This document shows, one piece after another, positions 54,614 through 61,417 of a DNA stretch of 64,000 bases (the stretch's first letter is position 1; every line of letters starts with the position of its first letter). This stretch comes from Clostridiales bacterium (GTDB lineage: Bacteria; Bacillota; Clostridia; Saccharofermentanales; Saccharofermentanaceae): positions 1 through 64,000 of the forward strand of contig JAFZVE010000070.1 of the NCBI GenBank assembly GCA_017617995.1, written 5' to 3'. The translations under genes and the position numbers were made by a program. The notes under the pieces are model-generated. The model ran no database searches. It saw only the letters and a program-made list of their open reading frames with translations, and was not told the DNA's origin.

Positions 54614-54737
54614 TCGGTTCGCGTTCATATTGCTTGCGAATAAGAAAAGAGCTTTCTTGTGCTGTCCTCGGGCTACGCCCTGCGGAGGCACATCGAAAGC
54701 TTTTTCTTTTTCGCAATTGAATTGCGAACCGATTATT
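54609..54737 (+). repeat. Palindromic element, copy C (conserved TCCTC/TGCGGA core)
   Basis: Nested stems: a 14-bp perfect stem (54609-54622 with 54724-54737) overlapping the exporter stop, TTGCGAA/TTCGCAA (54634-54640 with 54710-54716) and AGCTTTC/GAAAGCT (54650-54656 with 54695-54701). The core is TCCTC (54665-54669), hairpin GGGC-TAC-GCCC, TGCGGA (54681-54686). The apical hairpin shows compensatory changes against copies A and B. The T-rich stretch at 54701-54711 could act as terminator. Confidence 0.85.
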
Positions 54738-54825
54738 CTGTGCTTCAGTTGGATGGGGGGGCGGAGGCGCGGAAGACTTTTTACTTATCCGCTGTTTTAT
54801 ATCGCAACAATTATTCCGTGATTCA
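54738..54825. other. Spacer between element C and the tRNA-Leu terminator
   Basis: About 90 bases with one G-rich tract (54754-54774) and no gene, promoter or clear hairpin that I can support. Confidence 0.4.
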
Positions 54826-54862
54826 AACAAAAAAGATCGGAAGCCTTGATGACTTCCGATCT
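54826..54862 (-). terminator. Terminator of tRNA-Leu
   Basis: On the minus strand a 10-bp perfect stem (54862-54853 with 54843-54834) is followed by six T. Confidence 0.92.
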
Positions 54863-54948
54863 GGTGCGGATAGCAGGACTTGAACCTGTATGACCTTGCG
54901 ATCACTAGCACCTGAAGCTAGCGCGTCTGCCAATTCCGCCATATCCGC
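54862..54948 (-). tRNA. tRNA-Leu (anticodon CAG)
   Basis: Minus strand, class II tRNA: acceptor GCGGATA/TATCCGC, anticodon stem CTAGC/GCTAG with loop TTCAGGT (CAG), a long variable arm, T-loop TTCAAGT, A73 and an encoded CCA. Confidence 0.95.
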
Positions 54949-54960
54949 AAGCGCTTAATT

Positions 54961-54989
54961 ATGATACTAAAAGATTTCGGAAAATGCAA
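54961..54989 (-). promoter_or_regulatory. tRNA-Leu promoter
   Basis: On the minus strand TTGCAT (54989-54984), 17 nt and TATCAT (54966-54961), about 12 bases before the tRNA. Confidence 0.8.
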
Positions 54990-55032
54990 GGCTCTTTTCG
55001 ATTTTGTTTGTTTCTCTTATACGATTTATTTG

Positions 55033-55041
55033 TGTTACAAT
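55033..55041 (+). promoter_or_regulatory. Extended -10 of the small-protein gene
   Basis: TGT-TACAAT (55033-55041) lies 29 bases before the ATG, without a clear -35. Confidence 0.5.
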
Positions 55042-55070
55042 GATTACATAACTTCATGGAGGTAAATAAC

Positions 55071-55289
55071 ATGGACATTAAGGCTAAAATTGATGAAGTA
55101 GTTAAGAAAGTTCAGGGCGATCCGGCTATTGCTAAGGATTTCGAGAAAGAACCGGTTAAGACTGTTGAGAGCATCATTGGCGTTGATCTTCCGGATGATG
55201 TTGTAAACAATGTAGTTGATGGTGTTAAGGCGAAAGTTTCCGTAGATAAGGCCAGCGGTATCGTTGACAAGATCAAGGACATCTTCTGA
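55071..55289 (+). CDS. Small charged helical protein of unknown function
   Basis: 72 residues from the ATG at 55071, which follows ATGGAGGTAA. It is highly charged, predicted all-helical and without Cys. The pattern DPAIAKDFEKEPVKTVESIIGVDLPDDVVNNVVDGVKAKV (positions 21-60) resembles short proteins common in Clostridia and, loosely, the helical part of Nif11/NHLP-type leader peptides. No peptide-modifying enzymes lie nearby, so a precursor role is not supported. Own promoter, strong Shine-Dalgarno and strong terminator suggest high expression. Confidence 0.75.
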   Translation: MDIKAKIDEVVKKVQGDPAIAKDFEKEPVKTVESIIGVDLPDDVVNNVVDGVKAKVSVDKASGIVDKIKDIF

Positions 55290-55313
55290 TTTTCGAATAA
55301 AACTGCACAACAG

Positions 55314-55347
55314 AGAAGGGACGGTCCTTGCGGGCCGTCCCTTTTCT
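55314..55347 (+). terminator. Terminator of the small-protein gene
   Basis: A 9-bp stem extended by partial pairs (55316-55324 with 55335-55343) is followed by TTCT. Confidence 0.8.
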
Positions 55348-55361
55348 ATGAGGATGGGGGT

Positions 55362-55405
55362 AGAAAAATATTATTGCATCGAATAACGGAGGTGTGAGTT
55401 ATTCG
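55362..55405 (-). terminator. Hairpin at the end of the esterase-GH43 gene
   Basis: The perfect 8-bp hairpin CGAATAAC/GTTATTCG (55380-55387 with 55398-55405) includes the stop codon. On the minus strand a T-rich stretch follows about ten bases later. Confidence 0.45.
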
Positions 55406-58380
55406 TGAATAAACTTAAATGATCGAAGCTGGACATCTCCGCCGCCACGGTAGGTGAGGAAGAGCGGTGCAGCCGGATCCGTTACCGGTGATGTGAAGGA
55501 GGCCTCGTATTTCTCCCACACAGTCATGAAGGTAACCGGAAGTTCTGCAAGAACAGGGCCGTCAAGCGAAGTTCTTACTTCAAATGTTCCGTTTCCATAT
55601 CCGCGTACGCGTAGAAGGATACCGGTGACATTCTTCATATCAAAGTACTTAAATCCAAGCGTTGTTCCGTCTGTGATCCATGAGATGTAAGCGGGTTCGT
55701 GATCGCCGTCACGGCCGTCCTGGATAACGCGGGCGACACGGTGCTGACCAACGTATGGATTTTTCTTGTCGTCTTTGTCCGAGAAGATGTTGCAGACGAT
55801 GTAAGAAGGATACTCGTCGGTATCGCGGAGAGAACCGCCATTGAGTCCACAGGATGTGATCTCGACCTGCTTGATTGCACCATCGTCTGTAAATTCGATC
55901 TTTTCCGCACAGCCCTGTCTGGAATACCAGGTGTTATTTGTATGTCTGTGGTAGAAGATGTACCATTCACCGTTGATCTCGACGATGCTGCCGTGGTTGT
56001 TTGCGCCATAGCAGGCAGACTTATCTGCTTCCTTATATGTGCCTATTCCGAGGTCGCAGTTGCTGACGATTACGCCACCATAAGTAAACGGTCCTTCCGG
56101 AGATGTGGAAGTAGCGTAACACAGCTCGTGCATGACCTGAGAAGAATAGACGAAGTAGTAGATACCGTTTCTCTCACGGATCGATGGTGCCTCAAAGAAG
56201 GCATGTCCTTCGAATGTGGTGCCCTCTGCGTACATCGTACCCGGAACGATAAAGGCCGGAGCTTTCTTGATGGTCAGCATATCTTTATCAAGGACAGTGA
56301 CCATCGCGCCGTGACGGGATGCATCAGTCTGACCGCAGAAACCTGTATAGAGATAAGTGGTATCGCCGATGGTGATCACACCCGGATCAAACTGCGGTTC
56401 GTCGGTTTCTTTCTTGCCGAGAAGCGTGCCGTCTTCGTAGTGAACGTGACCGTAGAACTTAAACGGTCCCTGCGGTTTGTCGGACTTGGCGACGGCAACG
56501 ACGCTCTGATTATCGAGTACATAGAAGAGATAGTATGCTCCGTCCGGACCGACTGTTACATCCGGTGCATACAGGCATCCTTTGTTCTCCTGATTGTCCG
56601 GATCGTCGGTTCTCTTGAAAGAGACACCTTCATATCTCCAGTCAGCAAGATTATTAAGCGGGGCGGACCAGCTCACATAATCGCCGGGGCAGAAGTAGGA
56701 GCAGTTATAGTAGTCGTGTGATCCATAGATGTAAAGGCGGTCACCGAAAACATAGGGCTCGCCGTCCGGGATATATTCCCAGGAGGGCAGATACGGATTA
56801 AATGCTTGTTTCTTCTGCGGAATGGAAAGCGCAGCTACACTGGCTTCAGTACGAGACTCGGAATCGAGAAGACCAAGTGTACGGTCTGTCAGATAGTCGA
56901 TGAAGAACTGGATGTATTCAGAATCCTGAAGCTTCGGGATACAGCCATCGGCCGTGAAATGCATCTCGTTACGGTCGCTGTTGGAATAGGCCTGCCACAG
57001 AGGCATGGCTTCGCCGGTGATATCCTCGCCGTTCGGGTTCCCGTTCTTGATGAAGTTTGTGATGTAGTTGGTCATTCTTCTTGCGATGTCGTAGTGACGG
57101 CCTACAAAAGGTCTCCAGCACGCAGCCAGCGTTTCGAAGAAGAACCACAGATCCACGGAGTGGAATGTGCCCGGGTTATCTTCGCCGGGAATATCCACTT
57201 CAAAACTATAGTAGAAGCAGGGTGCGTCAGTTTTATTGAGTGCGGCCTTGACCGAACACTCGATGCCGCGAACGACACCATACTTGTTTCCTTCTATGGT
57301 CTCGTAGCTCTCCGGGAAAGAGAAGAAACGGGAAGCACGGTCTCCGAAGATGGCTTTGGCTTTGGCTTCGAAATCTTCCTTCGAGTCTGCTACGAGGAAA
57401 CTCTTGAATTCGTCATATGTATTACCGGCCAGGATCGGCACATTGGCCTGCTTTCCGGTAAGCAGCAACTTGAAGGGTTCATCCTTCAAGAATACATGGT
57501 CGATACAGGGAGTGAAGAAGAACATATTCTTCTCGCGGAATTCTGCATATTTGTCTCTGATCGTCCCGGCATCGATCTTTCTGGCTTCTTCGATCGTCGA
57601 TACGCCGAGGCTCTCGATGAATCGTTCGCCCATCTTGCTTGTTTCTTCGATCGGCTTCGGGTTGATGACGCCATCCTTGATATACGGGCTTTCGATAATT
57701 CCGGAATAAACGATCGCTTTCTGGAAAAGACCGATGCTCGACTCAGATGTCAGGTGTGTGAGTACGGAGCCTCCACCGGCGGACTGACCCGCGATGGTAA
57801 TATTCTTCGGATCACCGCCGAAGTTTGCGATATTTCTGATGACCCACTTAATACCGGCCTGCTGGTCGAGTGTGCCGAAGTTCGCAGGTGCATCCGGAGA
57901 TTCCTTGATAAGATCCGGGTGAGAGAGGAAACCGATTGCGCCGAGACGGTAATTGACACTGACGACGATGACGCCGCGCTTAGCGATGTTCTCGCCGTTG
58001 AATTCCATCTCGCGGGGATAGCCCCACTGGAATCCGCCTCCGAAGAACCAGACGAATACAGGAAGATTGTCTTTGTCAGAGTTGGCCGGTGTCCAGACAT
58101 TGAGATACAGGCAGTCTTCGTCCATCTCGATATCTTTGTCCACGTGCCATTCGCGGCAGTAGATGTCCGTGCCGACGCCGGGCTGATCCTGTACGGAAAT
58201 CGGGGCAAATTTCCCGCATTCACGTACACCTTCCCAGTTTGCACATGGCTGCGGTGCACGCCAGCGGTTCTCTCCGACAGGTGGGGCAGCAAAAGGAATG
58301 CCCTTGAAGACGGAGATTCTTGTATTATTGCCCTGGAAACCACGTACCAGACCGTTTTCAGTTGCGACAAGCTTAAGCAT
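55399..58380 (-). CDS. Carboxylesterase-GH43-CBM6-like fusion enzyme
   Basis: 993 residues. Residues 1-510 form a type-B carboxylesterase: EDCLYLNVWTP, oxyanion hole FFGGGF (112-117), nucleophile Ser200 in GQSAGG, and a His in TFHSVDLWFFF. Residues about 530-840 form a GH43 five-blade propeller (IPDGEPYVFGDRLYIYGSHD with the catalytic-base Asp; YAPDVTVGPDGAYYLFYV). Residues about 850-993 are a CBM6-like beta-sandwich (ISWITDGTTLGFKYFD). GH43 enzymes remove arabinose or xylose; the esterase could remove acetyl or feruloyl groups. There is no signal peptide, so it probably works on imported oligosaccharides. The start overlaps the regulator stop by eight bases, with AAAGGAG upstream. Confidence 0.88.
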   Translation of the reverse strand: MLKLVATENGLVRGFQGNNTRISVFKGIPFAAPPVGENRWRAPQPCANWEGVRECGKFAPISVQDQPGVGTDIYCREWHVDKDIEMDEDCLYLNVWTPANSDKDNLPVFVWFFGGGFQWGYPREMEFNGENIAKRGVIVVSVNYRLGAIGFLSHPDLIKESPDAPANFGTLDQQAGIKWVIRNIANFGGDPKNITIAGQSAGGGSVLTHLTSESSIGLFQKAIVYSGIIESPYIKDGVINPKPIEETSKMGERFIESLGVSTIEEARKIDAGTIRDKYAEFREKNMFFFTPCIDHVFLKDEPFKLLLTGKQANVPILAGNTYDEFKSFLVADSKEDFEAKAKAIFGDRASRFFSFPESYETIEGNKYGVVRGIECSVKAALNKTDAPCFYYSFEVDIPGEDNPGTFHSVDLWFFFETLAACWRPFVGRHYDIARRMTNYITNFIKNGNPNGEDITGEAMPLWQAYSNSDRNEMHFTADGCIPKLQDSEYIQFFIDYLTDRTLGLLDSESRTEASVAALSIPQKKQAFNPYLPSWEYIPDGEPYVFGDRLYIYGSHDYYNCSYFCPGDYVSWSAPLNNLADWRYEGVSFKRTDDPDNQENKGCLYAPDVTVGPDGAYYLFYVLDNQSVVAVAKSDKPQGPFKFYGHVHYEDGTLLGKKETDEPQFDPGVITIGDTTYLYTGFCGQTDASRHGAMVTVLDKDMLTIKKAPAFIVPGTMYAEGTTFEGHAFFEAPSIRERNGIYYFVYSSQVMHELCYATSTSPEGPFTYGGVIVSNCDLGIGTYKEADKSACYGANNHGSIVEINGEWYIFYHRHTNNTWYSRQGCAEKIEFTDDGAIKQVEITSCGLNGGSLRDTDEYPSYIVCNIFSDKDDKKNPYVGQHRVARVIQDGRDGDHEPAYISWITDGTTLGFKYFDMKNVTGILLRVRGYGNGTFEVRTSLDGPVLAELPVTFMTVWEKYEASFTSPVTDPAAPLFLTYRGGGDVQLRSFKFIHE

Positions 58381-59392
58381 CTTGCTTCTCCTTTATCGAT
58401 GATTCTTCAGAAGAAGAGGAGTGGTGATTGATGTAATAGATCTTGATATCATTCTCGTCCGCCGGCGCATGTCGGTTGATGTAGTAGATCTTCATAGTGA
58501 TATTCTGGCTGTAGTCACCGAAATCCTCTCCGAACAGCGTCATTCCGCCACAGTTTGCCGTATCCTTTGGAACGGCAAGTGTGAAGTTGATCGCCGAATT
58601 ATAATCGAGATTCAGATCTTCCAGAGTGGTATCTCCGATCTTGTGGGTACCGTCAATAAATGTGCCCTTGTCATTAATCAGAAGTGTCTTGAGAAGACCA
58701 TACTGATTAAGCGGAGTTGGCCACCAGGAAGGAGCGATCAGACCTCTGCGGTCGCCAAAATCTCCGGGACTGACCCATGAGCCAAGGGGTATATCATTAA
58801 TATAGAAATATATATCACTCGGATAATCATTATTATAGGAAGGACACTCCGAAGAAATCTCGAAGGAGATCTGTATTTCTCTCGGAATCTGACCGGCACG
58901 AAGACGATTCGGAAGATTATAGGTAAGTGAACCATAACCCAGCCAGAGTATACCGGCCTTGAAACGCTCCGGATAGGAGAATACCCGAGGATCATCAAGT
59001 TCACCGATGATCTCCTTGGCTGTACAGATGCCGCATGTAGGATGTATTTCACAGGTTGTGAACTGTCCGACACCGATGCTGTCCTCGTAGAAGGGAAGAG
59101 GGTTCTCCTTGGAGTTCTTGAACATATCGATAATGATGCGGTCATGCACGGGAAGGATGATCTTCGAGATGCCGCGCTTACCGGAAGTGGTCTTGATCGT
59201 TACCAGACCGGCACTTTCGAGTTTGTTGATGTGAAGAGTGATGGCGCTGTTCGTCACGCCAAGCATATTTGCCAGATCATTCATGCTCAGATTATTGTTC
59301 TCATAAATCAATTCCATGATGCGGATGCGCGCCTCAGTACTGAGCGCCTTAAATACTTCCGCAGCCTCATTTAAGGAATGAATACAAAGCAT
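58373..59392 (-). CDS. ArsR-like winged-helix regulator with C-terminal sensor domain
   Basis: 339 residues from the ATG at 59392 (AAAGGAG upstream); an earlier ATG at 59425 has no site. An N-terminal winged helix (about 8-85; ALSTEARIRIMELIYENN, DLANMLGVTNSAITLHINKLESAGLV) is followed by CEIHPTCGIC (about 114-123), a likely metal or redox-sensitive cluster, and a roughly 200-residue beta-rich domain like a carbohydrate-binding sandwich. It is co-transcribed with the esterase-GH43 gene and divergent from the arabinofuranosidase operon, so it probably controls both in response to arabino-oligosaccharide. The ligand is inferred. Confidence 0.85.
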   Translation of the reverse strand: MLCIHSLNEAAEVFKALSTEARIRIMELIYENNNLSMNDLANMLGVTNSAITLHINKLESAGLVTIKTTSGKRGISKIILPVHDRIIIDMFKNSKENPLPFYEDSIGVGQFTTCEIHPTCGICTAKEIIGELDDPRVFSYPERFKAGILWLGYGSLTYNLPNRLRAGQIPREIQISFEISSECPSYNNDYPSDIYFYINDIPLGSWVSPGDFGDRRGLIAPSWWPTPLNQYGLLKTLLINDKGTFIDGTHKIGDTTLEDLNLDYNSAINFTLAVPKDTANCGGMTLFGEDFGDYSQNITMKIYYINRHAPADENDIKIYYINHHSSSSEESSIKEKQDA

Positions 59393-59644
59393 GAGATGGC
59401 TCCTTTGACAATTTAAGTGCCACATGAAATGTTACACTAAATTTACTATTTCATCTTAGTCAAATTCATACTTTACTTCAACATGAAAAAGTCTAGTATT
59501 CCACCCCTTAAACTATATATATGCAGAAGTCATTATTGATTTTTCATGTTATCTCGTGTACCTTTGATTTAAAGAAATACATAATGTTTCAGTTGTCACT
59601 TAAGTAAATTTGCTTTTTCTTTGAAAGTGACAGAAGGAGTACTC
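59393..59644. promoter_or_regulatory. Divergent arabinose-locus control region
   Basis: Minus-strand promoter: TTGACT (59463-59458), 17 nt, TTAGTG (59440-59435). Three inverted repeats: ATGAAAT/ATTTCAT (59424-59430 with 59448-59454), AACATGAAAAA/TTTTTCATGTT (59480-59490 with 59540-59550) and TGTCACTT/AAGTGACA (59594-59601 with 59625-59632). TG-G/T-CACTTAA-A/G-T appears in both directions (near 59410-59423 minus and 59593-59604 plus), a candidate regulator half-site. A plus-strand promoter is not clear. Confidence 0.6.
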
Positions 59645-61159
59645 ATGTTTAAGTTAATTATTGATCCGCAAAAAGAACTGGGACACATCAATCCTGAGCT
59701 CCAGGGACACTTCTCTGAACACCTTGGCCGCTGTATCTATGGCGGTGTATATGTCGGGGAGAACTCTGCTGTTCCGAATACGAATGGTATGAGAGATGAT
59801 GTCGTCTCCGCACTTCGTCAATTGCATATTCCGGTACTGCGCTGGCCGGGTGGATGCTTCGCGGACGAGTATCACTGGAAAGATGGTATTGGTGAGAAAT
59901 CGAAGAGAAAAAAGATGATCAATACCAACTGGGGCGGTGTCGTTGAAGATAACAGCTTCGGTACACATGAGTATATGGAACTCTGCCGACAGCTCGGCTG
60001 TAAGACATACATCAACGGAAATGTCGGCTCAGGTACGGTGCAGGAGATGAGCGAGTGGGTCGAGTACTTGACTTTTGACGGTGTGTCTCCGATGGCGGAA
60101 CTGCGCAAGGAGAACGGACATGAAGAGCCCTGGACGGTCGATTATTTCGGAATCGGTAACGAGAACTGGGGCTGTGGCGGCAATATGCTTCCGGAATACT
60201 ATGCCGATCAGTTCCGTCGATATCAGTCCTATGTGAAGAACTATGATCCGAAGAGGAAAATCAGTAAGATCGCCTGTGGCCCGAACGCCGATGACTATGA
60301 ATGGACGGAGACCGTACTTCGCCAGTGCCATAAGCTTTCCGGTTCCTGGAACAATGCCCACGGATTTATGGACGGAATCTCCCTTCACTACTATACGCTT
60401 CCTTACGATTGGGCGAAGAAGGGAGCCGCAACCGGCTTTAATGAGAAAGAGTGGTACATGACACTGAGCAAGACACTCTTCATGGAAGAACTTGTTGCGA
60501 AGCATTCTGCCATTATTGACCGCTATGATCCGGATCACAATATCGGCTTGATCGTTGATGAGTGGGGCACCTGGTACGATGTAGAGGAAGGCACGAATCC
60601 GGGATTCCTCTACCAGCAGAATACGATCCGCGATGCACTTGTCGCTGCAATTAATCTCAATATTTTCAATAAGCACTGTGACCGTGTAAAGATGGCCAAT
60701 ATTGCCCAGCTTGTCAACGTCCTTCAGGCCGTGATCCTGACGGAAGGTGAGAAGATGGTCAAGACGCCTACTTATCACGTTTTCAATATGTACAAGCACC
60801 ACCAGGATGGTACCCTGATCGCAAGCCTCGTGGACACGAAGACGATCGGACTTGAGGAGGAGTATCAGGTCCCGAATCTACATGAATCCTGCTCGAAGGA
60901 TAAAGACGGGAAGTATCACATCACACTGGCCAATCTTTCTTCTTCCGAATCGTACGAGATCTGTGCCGATCTTCTCGGAAATGAGATAAGTTCAGCTAAG
61001 GCAGAGATCGTGACCGGCAAGATGGACGACAAGAATACTTTTGATGAACCGAATAAGGTGATGGTCCGTACTTTTGAAGAAATGAGATCTGATGGGGACA
61101 AGATCGCTTTTTCGATCCCTGCTTGCAGCGTGATGCACATCGAGGTGGAGCTGAGATGA
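59645..61159 (+). CDS. abfA: Alpha-L-arabinofuranosidase, family GH51
   Basis: 504 residues from the ATG at 59645 (GAAGGAG upstream). [41 protein letters not shown], the acid/base Glu173 in GNENWG and the nucleophile Glu306 in VDEWGTWYD match GH51 spacing. The C-terminal part is a beta-sandwich. There is no signal peptide: a cytosolic enzyme that frees L-arabinose from oligosaccharides. First gene of a five-gene operon whose next ATG overlaps its stop (ATGA). Confidence 0.96.
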   Translation: MFKLIIDPQKELGHINPELQGHFSEHLGRCIYGGVYVGENSAVPNTNGMRDDVVSALRQLHIPVLRWPGGCFADEYHWKDGIGEKSKRKKMINTNWGGVVEDNSFGTHEYMELCRQLGCKTYINGNVGSGTVQEMSEWVEYLTFDGVSPMAELRKENGHEEPWTVDYFGIGNENWGCGGNMLPEYYADQFRRYQSYVKNYDPKRKISKIACGPNADDYEWTETVLRQCHKLSGSWNNAHGFMDGISLHYYTLPYDWAKKGAATGFNEKEWYMTLSKTLFMEELVAKHSAIIDRYDPDHNIGLIVDEWGTWYDVEEGTNPGFLYQQNTIRDALVAAINLNIFNKHCDRVKMANIAQLVNVLQAVILTEGEKMVKTPTYHVFNMYKHHQDGTLIASLVDTKTIGLEEEYQVPNLHESCSKDKDGKYHITLANLSSSESYEICADLLGNEISSAKAEIVTGKMDDKNTFDEPNKVMVRTFEEMRSDGDKIAFSIPACSVMHIEVELR

Positions 61160-61407
61160 GTACGGCCAGACCGTGCCCGAGATGTCTGCTGTCCGAGATG
61201 GATGACGCTTCCGCAGAAGGACTGGTCCGACGCGGTGTAGATGCGATCCTTCCGAAAGACAGAACAGAAGAAAAAGTTTATCAGGAACGGTTATCTATTT
61301 GCCGTTTCTGTGATAACTTATTAAGTGGAACGTGTCTCTCCTGTGGTTGTTATGTAGAGATACGTGCCGCGATTAAAACGGGCCGATGCCCGGATAAAAA
61401 GTGGTGA
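61156..61407 (+). CDS. DUF6171-like cysteine-rich small protein
   Basis: 83 residues. CPRCLL near the N-terminus, then [23 protein letters not shown] and a final RCPDKKW: eight cysteines in zinc- or cluster-binding spacing. The family is widespread in Clostridia and uncharacterised. It is translationally coupled to the GH51 gene (ATGA overlap) and lies 10 bases before the kinase, inside a sugar operon, an odd place for a metal-binding protein. Confidence 0.8.
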   Translation: MSTARPCPRCLLSEMDDASAEGLVRRGVDAILPKDRTEEKVYQERLSICRFCDNLLSGTCLSCGCYVEIRAAIKTGRCPDKKW

Positions 61408-61417
61408 GGTGAAAAAG

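Noticed and set aside
54659..54691. Elements A-C as ordinary intrinsic terminators only
   Set aside because: Termination may be one effect, since T-rich tracts are present in A-C. It does not explain the invariant unpaired core, the copy without a T-run (D) or the copy away from a gene end (E).
54754..54774. G-rich tract as a possible G-quadruplex, with a similar tract near 31815
   Set aside because: Tracts are uneven and mostly two-layer; there is no conserved spacing or gene relation to support a functional fold.
55071..55289. Lanthipeptide or Nif11-type precursor cluster
   Set aside because: The resemblance is confined to a helical pattern; no modification enzyme, protease or dedicated peptide transporter is adjacent and there is no Cys/Ser/Thr-rich core.
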